Below, piece by piece: positions 40,606-49,208 of a stretch of DNA of 64,000 nucleotides. Source of the DNA: Fervidifonticultor_A tertius. GTDB lineage: Bacteria > Sysuimicrobiota > Sysuimicrobiia > Sysuimicrobiales > Humicultoraceae. The notes beneath the pieces were generated by a model that worked only from the letters and a program-made list of their open reading frames with translations, ran no database searches and was not told the DNA's origin. Location of the stretch: the NCBI GenBank assembly GCA_031459235.1, contig JAVKIY010000002.1:18277-82276 (forward strand). Direction: 5' to 3'. Position 1 is the first letter of the stretch, and every line of letters starts with the position of its first letter. The translations under genes were made by a program, and so were the position numbers.

Positions 40606-41673
40606 CTAGCGGCCGACGATCTCCCGATTCCACCGTTCGATCATCTGCTCGCGCGCCCCCGTGTTGAACCAGTCCCAGTCCCACTTGATGATCGACCGGA
40701 TCTGCGGGGCGGTGTGCACGGGGACAAGCTGGGCCAGCTCGCCGCTGAACCGCAGCGTCCGGTTGGCTGGGGTGAGGTAGTACTGGTTGACCCACCGCTC
40801 CTGCGTCTGGCGGCTCAGCATGTAGTTGACGAACGCGAACGCCGCGGCCTTGTTCTTCGAGCCCACGGTGACGTTCGTGTCCTGTTCGAACATGAACATG
40901 CCCTCGATGGGCGGGACGAACTCCAGCGGCGCGCCCTGGCGCTTGAGGCGCGAGACCGCCGGCGCGTCGATGATGCCGACGTGGACCTCGCCGCGGGTCA
41001 GCAGGATCTCCATGTCACCCGAGAAGTCGCTCTGTCGGAACGGCCGCAGCTCCTTGATCTTGTTGATGCCGGCCTCGATGTTCTTGGGGTCGTTGGCGAA
41101 GAGCTTGGCGGCCAGCATGATGAACATCGGCCCGGCGGAGTTGTTGATGCTGTAGATGCCGAGCCGGCCGCGGTACTCGGGGTTCCACAGGTCGGTCCAC
41201 CGCTTGGGCGGGTTCTGGACTAGGTCCTTGCGGTAGCCGATGCCCAGCGGGTTCAGCCCGAAGATGACCCCCACGTCGTTCTTGTTGCGCAGCTCGGGCC
41301 AGACGTCCTTGAGGTTCGGCACGTTCTGCTCGGTCAGGCGCTCGAAGTGGCCTTCGAGCCGGGCCGCCGAGACCCACACGGCGTTCGCGATGACCACGTC
41401 GTAGGGCGGGTCGTTCTTGCCGGCCGCCCGGATCTTGGCGATCCAGTCGCGCGACAGTCCGACCGCCAGCTCGACGCGCACGCCCGGGTGCTCCGCCTGG
41501 AACCCCGGCACGATCGTGCTCCGCATGAACTGCTCCCAGGGGCCGCCGTAGCTGGTGACCACCAGGGTCCCCGAGAGCGCCGGACCGGCCGTCCCGGGGA
41601 GCGGGCCGGCCGCCATCACCACCAGCGCGACCAGCGCGACGAGCGCGGTGCGCCACCGGGTCTGCCACATCAT
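40606..41673 (-). CDS. ABC transporter substrate-binding protein, PotD/polyamine type
   Basis: A 355-residue exported protein. ATG 41673 has GAGGAGGT 8 bases upstream; a GTG at 41682 is an alternative. A Sec signal peptide (about 1-30, TALVALVALVVMAAGPLPG) precedes LSGTLVVTSYGGPWEQFM, the typical start of the extracellular family 1/PotD group. RWTDLWNPEYRGRLGIYS is a family hallmark. It lies between the IclR gene and the ATPase and supplies the substrate specificity of this importer. Confidence 0.9.
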   Translation of the reverse strand: MMWQTRWRTALVALVALVVMAAGPLPGTAGPALSGTLVVTSYGGPWEQFMRSTIVPGFQAEHPGVRVELAVGLSRDWIAKIRAAGKNDPPYDVVIANAVWVSAARLEGHFERLTEQNVPNLKDVWPELRNKNDVGVIFGLNPLGIGYRKDLVQNPPKRWTDLWNPEYRGRLGIYSINNSAGPMFIMLAAKLFANDPKNIEAGINKIKELRPFRQSDFSGDMEILLTRGEVHVGIIDAPAVSRLKRQGAPLEFVPPIEGMFMFEQDTNVTVGSKNKAAAFAFVNYMLSRQTQERWVNQYYLTPANRTLRFSGELAQLVPVHTAPQIRSIIKWDWDWFNTGAREQMIERWNREIVGR

Positions 41674-42479
41674 GCCGTCCACCTCCTCGACTTGGTGTGC
41701 GTGGCTGTGCCTTCCAGATCGTGAACGATGCCCGCCGCCGCGGCGCGGAGTTGCGCCACCAGGTGCGGCACGTCGCGCGGCCCGACGCGGGACGTGGGCC
41801 CGGCGACCGCGATGGCGCCCAGCAGCCGGCCGCCGCCGTGGACCGGGACCGCGACGCCGAGCACCCCGGGCGTGAGCTCGCCGACCGAGTACGCGTACCC
41901 GCGCCGGCGAATGCGCCGTAGCTCGGCCGCGAGCCGCCGCGGGTCCGTCACGGTGCGGGCCGTGATGCGCGGCAGCGGCCCGCGCAGGTGCCGCGCCTGC
42001 GCATCGGCCGGCAGGTGCGCCAGCAGCACCTTGTTGGTGGCGCCGGCGTGCAGCGGCCAGGGTGTGCCCACCGGCCGCGTGAGCTTGAGCGGCTCGTCGG
42101 TCTCCACCGTGTCGATGACGATCGCCGCATCGCCCTCGACCACCAGCAGGAACGACGACTCGCCGGTGGCCTCCATCAGGCGGCGCAGGTGGGGCCGCGC
42201 CACCGCGCGCAGGTCGACGCCGGCGAGCGCGACCTGACCCAGCCGCGCCAGCGCGAGGCTCAGCCGGTACGCGCGCCGGGGCTCGTCGTAGACGAGCAGC
42301 CGCCCGGCCTCCAGCGAGCGGAGGACCCGGTACGCCGTGCTCCGCGGCGCGTGCAGCGCGGCCGCGGCCGCCGCCAGATCCACCGAGGGGCGCTCGGCGG
42401 TGAACAGGTTGAGCACGGCGACGGCGCGCTCGACGCCCTTCAGCAGGTCGTCGGGTTCGTGCGCGCGCGGGCGGGCCAT
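41670..42479 (-). CDS. IclR-family transcriptional regulator
   Basis: A 269-residue regulator. The N-terminal winged HTH (about 12-75) includes GVERAVAVLNLF and APRSTAYRVLRSLE, the IclR signature. The C-terminal effector (GAF-like) domain has GATNKVLLAHLP, RGYAYSVGELTPGVLGVAVPV and AIAVAGPTSRV. It is the first gene of the minus-strand importer-hydantoinase operon and its stop overlaps the start of the next gene, so it most likely controls its own operon in response to the substrate. Confidence 0.92.
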   Translation of the reverse strand: MARPRAHEPDDLLKGVERAVAVLNLFTAERPSVDLAAAAAALHAPRSTAYRVLRSLEAGRLLVYDEPRRAYRLSLALARLGQVALAGVDLRAVARPHLRRLMEATGESSFLLVVEGDAAIVIDTVETDEPLKLTRPVGTPWPLHAGATNKVLLAHLPADAQARHLRGPLPRITARTVTDPRRLAAELRRIRRRGYAYSVGELTPGVLGVAVPVHGGGRLLGAIAVAGPTSRVGPRDVPHLVAQLRAAAAGIVHDLEGTATHTKSRRWTA

Positions 42480-42562
42480 GGCTGAGTTTCCCTCTATGCG
42501 GGATAGCCTCCCGGATATGTGGGTATGGGGATTCGGCGGCCGGCGGCGCGCTCCTCCCGCGG

Positions 42563-42982
42563 TCAGCGGACGACCAGGACCGGACAGGGCGCGTCGTGGA
42601 GCACGCGGTAGGAGACCGACCCGAGCAGCGCCGCGCTCACCGGCGCCAGCCCGCGGGACCCCATGACGATCAGGTCGGCGCGCCGCGCGCGCGCGACCTC
42701 GAGGATGACCGCCGCGGGGGTGCCCTCGATGGCGTTCTCATCGTATCGCACACCCCGCGCCGCGAGCTCCGCCGCGGCGGCCTTGACGATGCGGTCCGCG
42801 GCCGCCGTGTAGCGGGCCATCAGCTCGTCGATGAACGGGCTTCCCAGGTCACGGGGCACCGGGCCGAAGACATGTAGCACCACGACCGTAGCGCCGTAGC
42901 GGGCGGCCAGGTCGGCGGCGACCGCCAGCGCCTTGCGGGCGTGCTCGGAACCGTCGGTGGGGTGCAGGATGGTCGTGAACAT
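42563..42982 (-). CDS. Universal stress protein, UspA family
   Basis: A 139-residue single Usp domain. ATG 42982 follows GGGAGG. It begins ILHPTDGSEHARKAL and ends with the ATP-binding pattern GSRGLAPVSAALLGSVS then CPVLVVR, which keeps both glycine groups, so it is of the nucleotide-binding type. Its role is in stress or energy-state adaptation. It stands alone between the IclR gene and the zinc-ribbon gene. Confidence 0.92.
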   Translation of the reverse strand: MFTTILHPTDGSEHARKALAVAADLAARYGATVVVLHVFGPVPRDLGSPFIDELMARYTAAADRIVKAAAAELAARGVRYDENAIEGTPAAVILEVARARRADLIVMGSRGLAPVSAALLGSVSYRVLHDAPCPVLVVR

Positions 42983-43058
42983 GCGTGCGCCTCCCGAAAT
43001 CGTGATGCGCGAGTCGTGCCGGCGCGCCGGGCGCCCCCCTCGCGTGACGTGAGCCGCG

Positions 43059-43307
43059 TTACAGGAGCCGCGCCGCGAGCAGGATGACCGCGGCCGCCGC
43101 CGCCGCGGCACCGACGACGACCCACAGGCGCGACCGCGGCGGCGCGCGCCGCTCCACCGGTCGGTGGCCGGGTGTTCGCGCGCACGCCTCGCAGTAGTTG
43201 CCCGCGCTCAGCCGGACCAGGCAGGTGGAGCACAACGGCTTCCCGCACCCGGCGCAGTACCCCAGCGCCAGGCGGTCGGCGTGGTGCGCGCACGCGATCC
43301 CGTTCAC
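43059..43307 (-). CDS. Small B-box-like zinc-ribbon protein with C-terminal membrane anchor
   Basis: An 82-residue protein from GTG 43307, which overlaps the hydrolase stop. The first half has CAHH, CAGC, CSTC and CEAC, spaced as in a B-box zinc finger (CxxH...CxxC...CxxC pattern). A basic linker rich in Arg and Pro leads to one strong membrane segment (VVVGAAAAAAAVILLA) at the C-terminus. Bacterial proteins of this layout are common but not functionally described; a tethered zinc-binding domain facing the cytoplasm is the likely topology. Confidence 0.75.
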   Translation of the reverse strand: MNGIACAHHADRLALGYCAGCGKPLCSTCLVRLSAGNYCEACARTPGHRPVERRAPPRSRLWVVVGAAAAAAAVILLAARLL

Positions 43308-44158
43308 CGGGCTACCCCTGCTGGCCGCGCGGCTACCTCCGAGAGGAAGCCCGTCAGCGCGGCGGTGAACGCCTCGGCGTCCTCGAGGTACGGCACGTGG
43401 CCCAGCCCGGGCAACAGCCGCAGCCGGGCGGTCGGAATCGCCGCGGCGACCGCCTGCGCCTGCGCACACGGGATGACGCGGTCGGCCGTGCCCCAAATGA
43501 CCAGCGTCGGGACGCCGATCCGCGCCGCCGCGTCGCGGATGGCACCGACCAGCTCGGGCCGCACCCCGCCGCGGCCGAGCGTCTCGCGCAGCACGCGGAG
43601 GATCGTCCGGCGCACCTGGGGCCGCGCCAGGTTCCGCCGTGCGACCTCGACCAGCCATCCGGGCACGAGAGCCGGGTCGGCGTAGGCACCCTCCATGCTG
43701 CGTCGGGGATGCCAGCGCAGGTAGGCGAGCAGCACCTCGCCGACCGCCGGAAGGGCGAGCCACCAGACCCCTCGGCCCACCGGCCGGGCGAAGCCGGCGG
43801 GCGCGGCGAGCACGAGCGAGGTGAACAGGTCCGGGGCGCGCCCGGCCGTGAGCGTCGCGATGCCTCCGCCCAGCGACGTCCCCACGAGCGCGGCGCCGGC
43901 GACATCCAGCGCGGCGAGGATGGCCAGCACCGCCTCGACCGCCCCCTCGGGCGTGTACGCACCTGGCAGCGAGTCGGACAATCCGAACCCCGGGAAGTCG
44001 AACCGCACGACTGTGTGGCGGTCGGCGAGCGCCGGCGCCGTGAGGTCCCACGACTCCAGCGAGGCCCCCAATCCGTGGATGAGCACGACGGCCGGTCCGG
44101 TCCCCTCGCGCCGGTAGCGGATGCGCGCGCCCCGCACCTCGACGTACCGGTCAGCCAC
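43304..44158 (-). CDS. Alpha/beta hydrolase
   Basis: A 284-residue hydrolase. The oxyanion region is LIHGLGASLESWD, the nucleophile elbow GTSLGGG (Ser), the acid is in VIWGTADRVIP, and the catalytic His is in LPGLGHVPYLEDAE. Esterase, lactonase or C-C hydrolase activity is possible. The ATG overlaps the endonuclease IV gene by 8 bases. Confidence 0.9.
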   Translation of the reverse strand: MADRYVEVRGARIRYRREGTGPAVVLIHGLGASLESWDLTAPALADRHTVVRFDFPGFGLSDSLPGAYTPEGAVEAVLAILAALDVAGAALVGTSLGGGIATLTAGRAPDLFTSLVLAAPAGFARPVGRGVWWLALPAVGEVLLAYLRWHPRRSMEGAYADPALVPGWLVEVARRNLARPQVRRTILRVLRETLGRGGVRPELVGAIRDAAARIGVPTLVIWGTADRVIPCAQAQAVAAAIPTARLRLLPGLGHVPYLEDAEAFTAALTGFLSEVAARPAGVAR

Positions 44159-45023
44159 GGCGTGGCGCCCCCGCGGCGCGCCCGACCGTGCGCAACCTCC
44201 GGAGGCGGGCCAGGTTCTTGCCGTCCGGCCCGCGCCGGTCGAAGCCCGGCGTCTCGATGATGCCCGGCAGCGGCCGCACCGCGGGGTGGGTGAGCAGCGC
44301 GCGGAACCCGGCGAGGCCGATCTCCCCCTCGCCGATGTTGGCGTGCCGGTCCAACCCAGAGCCCAGCCCGGCCGCAGAGTCGTTCAGGTGGAAGAGCCGC
44401 ACGCGCGCCCACCCGAAGGCCCGATCGGCGGCCCGGACCATCGCCTCCACGCCGTCGGGCGTGCGGAGGTCCCACCCGGCGGCAAAGAGGTGCGCGCTGT
44501 CCAGGCAGACGCCCACGCGCGGGTGACCGTCCAGGTGCCCGAGCACGGCTGCCAGGTCGTCGAACGACGCGCCGAGCGTGCCGCCGGCGCCCGCCCCGTT
44601 CTCCAGCAGTACCATCGTGCCCGGCACCGCCTCGAGGACCGCCCGCACAGCCGATGCGACTCGCCGCAGGGCCGGCGCGCGCGCGCCGTCCCGCCGGCTG
44701 CCCAGGTGGGTGACCGCGCCCAGCCCGCCCAGCCGCGCGATGCCGGCGGTGGTGGCGCGTAGCGAGGCGATCGAGCGGCGTCGGTCCGGGCCGGAGGCCG
44801 CGGCCAGATTCACCAGGTAGGCGGCGTGGCCGACGAGCGGGTCGAGCCCTGCCCGCGCCCGCTTCTCGACGAACCGCGCGACCGCGGCCTCCGGGTAGGT
44901 CACGATGCGCCACTGCCGTGGCGACCCGTAGAAGATCTGCAGGCACTCGCACCCCAGCGCGCGCGCCCGGTCCACCGCCAGGTCGAGCGAGCCGCTGATC
45001 GACACGTGCGCGCCGAGGACCAT
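44151..45023 (-). CDS. nfo: Endonuclease IV (AP endonuclease)
   Basis: Cuts DNA at abasic sites in base excision repair. The 290-residue TIM barrel has the family zinc motifs in order: GAHVSISG, QIFYGSPRQW, VGHAAYLVNLA, VTHLGS, LLENGAG, VCLDSAHLFAAGWDL, LFHLNDS, DRHANIGEGEIG and IIETPG. All the usual His, Asp and Glu ligands appear to be present. Confidence 0.93.
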   Translation of the reverse strand: MVLGAHVSISGSLDLAVDRARALGCECLQIFYGSPRQWRIVTYPEAAVARFVEKRARAGLDPLVGHAAYLVNLAAASGPDRRRSIASLRATTAGIARLGGLGAVTHLGSRRDGARAPALRRVASAVRAVLEAVPGTMVLLENGAGAGGTLGASFDDLAAVLGHLDGHPRVGVCLDSAHLFAAGWDLRTPDGVEAMVRAADRAFGWARVRLFHLNDSAAGLGSGLDRHANIGEGEIGLAGFRALLTHPAVRPLPGIIETPGFDRRGPDGKNLARLRRLRTVGRAAGAPRRG

Positions 45024-45069
45024 CGTCGCACCGATTCTCCAAGCGGTCGCACGGCCCTGCGGCGCCGCC

Positions 45070-46866
45070 TCACAGCGGCCAGCGCAGGGCGATCACCGCC
45101 AGCATCGTCGCCGTCAGCAGCACCGCGAGCGGCGCGCCGACGCGGGTGTAGTCGGCGAACCGGTACCCGCCCGGCCCCATGACCATCAGCGAGACCGGGT
45201 GGCTGATCGGGGTGAGCAATGTCACCGAGGTCGCCGAGGCCACCGCGATCGCGAACGGCGCCGGGGGCGCGCCCACCGCGGCGGCCGCGGCCAGGGCGAT
45301 CGGCATCATGATGATCGTGTTGGGCACGCTCGTGACAACGTGTCCCAGCGCGACCGCGAGCAGCACGACGATCGCCAGCACGGCCAGCGGGTTCGCGCCG
45401 GCCAGCGGCACGACCGCGTGCGCGACCGCGTCCGCCACGCCGGTGAACTGCAGCACCGCGCCCAGCGGCAGCAAGCCGCCGGTGACGACCACGACCGGCC
45501 AGTCGATCGACTGGAACGCCTCCTGGGTGGTGACGCAGCCGCCGACCACGACGATCCCGGCGGCCAGCAGCGCCGCGAGGCTGAGCGGCAGCGCGCCCGA
45601 GGTCGCCAGGACGATCAAGACCAGCGCCGCGGCCACCGCCACGGCCGCGCGCGACTCGCGCAGCACGGGCGCCTCGTCCAGCGAGATGTAGTTGGGGTCC
45701 TGACGGAGGAAGCGGATGCGCTCGCGCGGCCCCTGGACCAGGAGCGCGTCGCCGTACTGGAGCGGGAGGTCCGCGAGCCAGGTCCGCCGCGGCCGACCCT
45801 CGCGCCAGATCGCGGCCACCGTGAGGCCGTAGCGCTGCCGGAACTCCAGCTCGCGCAGGCTCTTGCCGATCAGGTCGGAGCGCGGCGCCAGCACCACCTC
45901 GGCCAGGCCGATGTCCTCGCTTTCCAGCGACGCGCGCGAGGCCTCGGTCTCGGGGTTGACTTCCACGCCGTTGCCCTCGCGGAGGCGCGCGACGTCGTGT
46001 GGGCGCGCCTCGACGATGAGAGCGTCGCCGGCGGCCAGCCGCTCCTCGGGCCCCGGTGCCTGGATCCAGCGATGGTGCCGCCGCAGCGCGAGCACGATGA
46101 CGCCGAACTCGGCGCTGAGCGACGTCTGTGCGATGGGACGCCCCGCCAGCGGCGAGCCCTCGGGGATGCGGATGCGGTAGAGCCGCTCAGCGAGCTGGTA
46201 GGTCTCGGCCAGGCCGCGCCGGCGTCTCACCGGAACCTGCGCGGGGACGGCGGTCCCTGTCGGCAATAGGCGCCGACCGACGGTCGCCATGAAGGCGGTC
46301 CCGATGACCAGCATCGCCGCCCCGACCGGGAAGAAGCTGAAAAACCCCAGCGGTGGGGCGCCGCTCTCGATGAGCAGCCCGTTGGCGACCAGGTTGGACG
46401 GCTTGCCGATCAGCGTCAGCGCGCCGCCCAGCCGCCCGCCGATCGCGAGCGGCATCAGCAGCCGGGCCGGGCTCACCCCGGCCTCCCGGCTGACCGCGAT
46501 GGTCACCGGCAGCAGCATCGCGATCGCACCGAAGATGTTCATGATGCCCGACAGCGCGCCCGCCAGGCCCATCAAGGCCACGAGCAGCGCGGCCTCGCTG
46601 CCGCCGGCCGCGCGCAGCAGCCACCGCGCGAGCCGCACCGCCACGCCGGTGCGCTCGAGCCCGGCGCTCAGCACGAAGACCGCGGTGATCGTCAACACGT
46701 TGGGATCGCCGAACCCGGCGAACGCCGCGGCCGGCGAGAGCAGGCGACTGACGCCCAGCGCCAGCACCACCGCCATCGCGATCAGCTCCGGGCGCAGTCG
46801 GCCCCAGGCGAACGCGGCCACGGCGGCGGCGAGGATGGCGACGACGATCCAGCCTTCGGTCGTCAT
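45070..46866 (-). CDS. SLC13/DASS-type transporter with two RCK-C domains
   Basis: A 598-residue inner-membrane transporter. The N-terminal membrane half (to about residue 185) and the C-terminal half (about 390-598) flank two cytoplasmic TrkA-C (RCK-C) domains (about 205-290 and 300-385, with RIRIPEGSPLAGRPI and SDLIGKSLRELEF). Hairpin-type motifs such as IGKPSNLVANGLL and VTSVPNTIIMMPIALA suggest anion (di/tricarboxylate, sulfate) transport. RCK-C domains usually regulate by ligand binding. ATG 46866 has no obvious ribosome site. Confidence 0.87.
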   Translation of the reverse strand: MTTEGWIVVAILAAAVAAFAWGRLRPELIAMAVVLALGVSRLLSPAAAFAGFGDPNVLTITAVFVLSAGLERTGVAVRLARWLLRAAGGSEAALLVALMGLAGALSGIMNIFGAIAMLLPVTIAVSREAGVSPARLLMPLAIGGRLGGALTLIGKPSNLVANGLLIESGAPPLGFFSFFPVGAAMLVIGTAFMATVGRRLLPTGTAVPAQVPVRRRRGLAETYQLAERLYRIRIPEGSPLAGRPIAQTSLSAEFGVIVLALRRHHRWIQAPGPEERLAAGDALIVEARPHDVARLREGNGVEVNPETEASRASLESEDIGLAEVVLAPRSDLIGKSLRELEFRQRYGLTVAAIWREGRPRRTWLADLPLQYGDALLVQGPRERIRFLRQDPNYISLDEAPVLRESRAAVAVAAALVLIVLATSGALPLSLAALLAAGIVVVGGCVTTQEAFQSIDWPVVVVTGGLLPLGAVLQFTGVADAVAHAVVPLAGANPLAVLAIVVLLAVALGHVVTSVPNTIIMMPIALAAAAAVGAPPAPFAIAVASATSVTLLTPISHPVSLMVMGPGGYRFADYTRVGAPLAVLLTATMLAVIALRWPL

Positions 46867-46911
46867 TCGGCGGCGGACCGCGCGTGCGCGCGGCCTTGCT
46901 GAGCAGTTCGA

Positions 46912-46940
46912 TTGACACCGCCAGGCCGCCTCTCTATCCT
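46912..46940 (+). promoter_or_regulatory. Consensus promoter giving a nearly leaderless mRNA
   Basis: Perfect TTGACA (46912-46917), a 17-base spacer, then TATCCT (46935-46940). The ATG of the DMT gene begins at 46950, only 9 bases past the -10 box, so transcription should start at or within a few bases of the start codon. No Shine-Dalgarno sequence exists before the ATG, in agreement with leaderless translation. Confidence 0.75.
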
Positions 46941-46949
46941 TGGGGCATC

Positions 46950-47855
46950 ATGGCGCAGGCGCGCCCCGTGCCCCGCCTGGCCGCAGACCTCGCGCTGCTC
47001 GTCGTCGCCGGTTTCTGGGGGCTGACCTTCCCGTTCGGCAAGCTTGTCCTGGGCGTGCTGCCACCGTTCACCTACCTGGCAGCGCGATTCACGCTCGGTG
47101 CCGTGCTGCTCGTCGTCGGGCACACTACTGCGGCCCGGGAGTCTCATCCGCGTCGGTGGGGCGCGGCCGGGGCAGTCGGCGCGGTCTTCTTCCTGGGCTA
47201 CGCGTTCCAGACCGTGGGGCTGCGCCTGACGACCGCCTCGAAGGCCGCGTTCATCACCGGTCTCTCGGTGGTGCTGGTGCCGGTGATCGCCGCCCTCTGG
47301 CTGCGCCGCGCCCCGCCACCGGCGGTGTGGGGAGGCATCGCCGCGGCGACGGCCGGCCTCGGGCTGCTGTCGCTCGACGGCCCGGCCGCGGTGCAGGCGG
47401 GCGACCTGCTCGTGCTGGCCGGCGCGGTGTGCTTCGCGTTGCACATCGTCCTCGTGGGCCGGCTGGCCGCCACCATCGCCCCGCCGGCCTTCGCGGCCGC
47501 GCAGATCGTGGCCGTGATGGCGCTGAGCACGCTGGCGGCGCTTCCCGAGCGGCCGCTCGCCGCGCTCGGCGCGGCGCCGGCGGACGTCTGGGCGATGGTC
47601 GCTTTCATGGCCGCCACGGCCACGGTCGGCGCGCTGCTCGTACAGACGTGGGCCCAGCGGTTCACCCCGCCGGCCCACGTGGGCCTGATGTTCACGTTCG
47701 AACCGGTGGCGGCGGCGATCGCGGCGTACCTGCTGCTGGGCGAGGTCCTGGCAGTCCGGCAGACCCTCGGCGCGCTGTTGATCCTCGGCGGGATCGTGCT
47801 CGCCGAGGCCCCAGGCAGCCTACCTGCCACGACGCGGCCGGTGCCGGGCGACTGA
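46950..47855 (+). CDS. EamA/DMT-family transporter
   Basis: A 301-residue membrane protein with ten hydrophobic segments in two EamA repeats. The first repeat has LLVVAGFWGLTFPFGKL and FLGYAFQTVGLRLTTASKAAFI. The second ends with AHVGLMFTFEPVAAAIAAYLLLGE and LGALLILGGIVLAE. Such proteins export amino acids or metabolites. It is transcribed from the promoter described just upstream, divergent from the SLC13-type gene. Confidence 0.92.
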   Translation: MAQARPVPRLAADLALLVVAGFWGLTFPFGKLVLGVLPPFTYLAARFTLGAVLLVVGHTTAARESHPRRWGAAGAVGAVFFLGYAFQTVGLRLTTASKAAFITGLSVVLVPVIAALWLRRAPPPAVWGGIAAATAGLGLLSLDGPAAVQAGDLLVLAGAVCFALHIVLVGRLAATIAPPAFAAAQIVAVMALSTLAALPERPLAALGAAPADVWAMVAFMAATATVGALLVQTWAQRFTPPAHVGLMFTFEPVAAAIAAYLLLGEVLAVRQTLGALLILGGIVLAEAPGSLPATTRPVPGD

Positions 47856-47919
47856 GCCGACGGGCCGGTCCGGTGGTGCGGCGGGCCGGGTGTTCTCTAT
47901 TCCTCGAGGAGGAACGGCG

Positions 47920-49107
47920 ATGCGGGACCGCAGGGGGTTCCAGACACGAGCGATCCACGGCGGGGCGGTGCGCGACGGGCTGCGGGCCGTGACCTTTCCG
48001 ATCTACGAAAGCTCGACGTTTTGGTACGACACCGTCGCCGAGGGCGCGGCACTGGGGGCCGACCGCGGGGAAGGATGGTACTACACGCGGTGGGGCAACC
48101 CGACCACGCGCCTGTTCGAGGAGCGGATCGCGCTGCTCGAAGGCGGCGAGGACGCGCTGGCGACAGCATCGGGCATGGCCGCGATCACGACGGCCGTGCT
48201 CAGCACAGCCCCGCCCGGGACGCACGTGGTCGCCCCCCGCGCCATCTACCAGGCGACCTCCGAGCTCCTCCGCGTGGTCGCGCCTCGCCTGGGCATCGAG
48301 GTGACCTTCATCGACGGCATGGACGTCGAGGCCTACGAGCGCGCGCTGCGGCCGGTCACCCGCCTGCTCTACATCGAGACGCCCAACAACCCGCTCCTTC
48401 AGGTGGGCGACATCGCGGCGATCGTCGCGCTCGCCCGTGGGGCGGGCGCGGCCACGATCGTGGACAACACTTTCGCGTCACCGTTCAACCAGCGGCCGCT
48501 CGAGCTGGGCGCCGACCTGGTCGTGCACAGCGCGACCAAGTACCTGGGTGGCCACGCCGACGTCACCGCCGGGGTCATCGTCGGGAGCCGCGAGCGGATC
48601 GCCGAGGCGAAGCGCCTGTTCCGCATCCTGGGCCCGGTGCTCGACCCGATGGCGGCCTGGCTGCTGCTCCGGGGGCTCAAGACCCTGGGCGTGCGCGTCG
48701 AGCGGCACAACCACAACGCGATGCGGCTCGCCCAGTTCCTGGCCGGCCACCCGCAGGTGGCTGTCGTCCACTACCCGGGGTTGCCGTCGCACCCGCAACA
48801 CGCGGTCGCCGCGCGTCAGATGCGCGGGTTCGGCGGGATGCTCTCGTTCGAGGTGCGCGGTGGCCTCGACGCCGGGGTGCGGTGCGTGGAGGCGCTGCGG
48901 ACCTGCCTGATGGCGGTCAGCCTGGGTGGGGTGGAGACCTTGGTGGCGCACCCGGCGTCCACCACGAGCGTCGGCATCCCGCAGGCGGAGCGGGAACGCG
49001 CGGGGATCACCGACGGGCTGATCCGGGTCTCGGTCGGGATCGAGGACGTCGAGGACCTGATCGCCGACTTCGATCAGGCGCTGCGCGCGGCGGGTGCGCA
49101 GGGTTGA
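47920..49107 (+). CDS. Cys/Met-metabolism PLP enzyme (gamma-synthase/gamma-lyase family)
   Basis: A 395-residue fold-type I PLP enzyme. ATG 47920 follows GAGGAGGAA. It opens FQTRAIHGG; the PLP lysine is Lys207 in VVHSATKYLGGH. Further motifs are YYTRWGNPTTRLFEERIA, ASGMAAITTAVL, YIETPNNPLL and SLGGVETLVAHPASTTS. The family covers cystathionine gamma-synthase, O-acetylhomoserine sulfhydrylase and methionine gamma-lyase, and sequence alone does not separate them. No other sulfur genes are close. Confidence 0.9.
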   Translation: MRDRRGFQTRAIHGGAVRDGLRAVTFPIYESSTFWYDTVAEGAALGADRGEGWYYTRWGNPTTRLFEERIALLEGGEDALATASGMAAITTAVLSTAPPGTHVVAPRAIYQATSELLRVVAPRLGIEVTFIDGMDVEAYERALRPVTRLLYIETPNNPLLQVGDIAAIVALARGAGAATIVDNTFASPFNQRPLELGADLVVHSATKYLGGHADVTAGVIVGSRERIAEAKRLFRILGPVLDPMAAWLLLRGLKTLGVRVERHNHNAMRLAQFLAGHPQVAVVHYPGLPSHPQHAVAARQMRGFGGMLSFEVRGGLDAGVRCVEALRTCLMAVSLGGVETLVAHPASTTSVGIPQAERERAGITDGLIRVSVGIEDVEDLIADFDQALRAAGAQG

Positions 49108-49159
49108 GTTCGGCGTCCCGGGTGAGCCGGCGCTGGTCGGCGGGGCCGCGAGACGCCGA

Positions 49160-49183
49160 GGGGCGGCGCCTGCGCGCCGCCCC
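49160..49183. terminator. Perfect GC-rich hairpin between convergent genes
   Basis: GGGGCGGCGC (49160-49169), loop CTGC, then GCGCCGCCCC (49174-49183): a perfect 10-pair stem in the 101-base gap between two converging genes. No T-run follows on either strand. It could act as a bidirectional transcription or RNA-stability end point. Confidence 0.5.
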
Positions 49184-49208
49184 CGGTGAGCGTCAGACCG
49201 CGCGGCCG

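Noticed and set aside
42480..42562. IclR operator with CGGGA-N5-TCCCG repeat upstream of the IclR gene
   Set aside because: Five-base arms in GC-rich DNA are expected by chance, and no promoter could be aligned with it.
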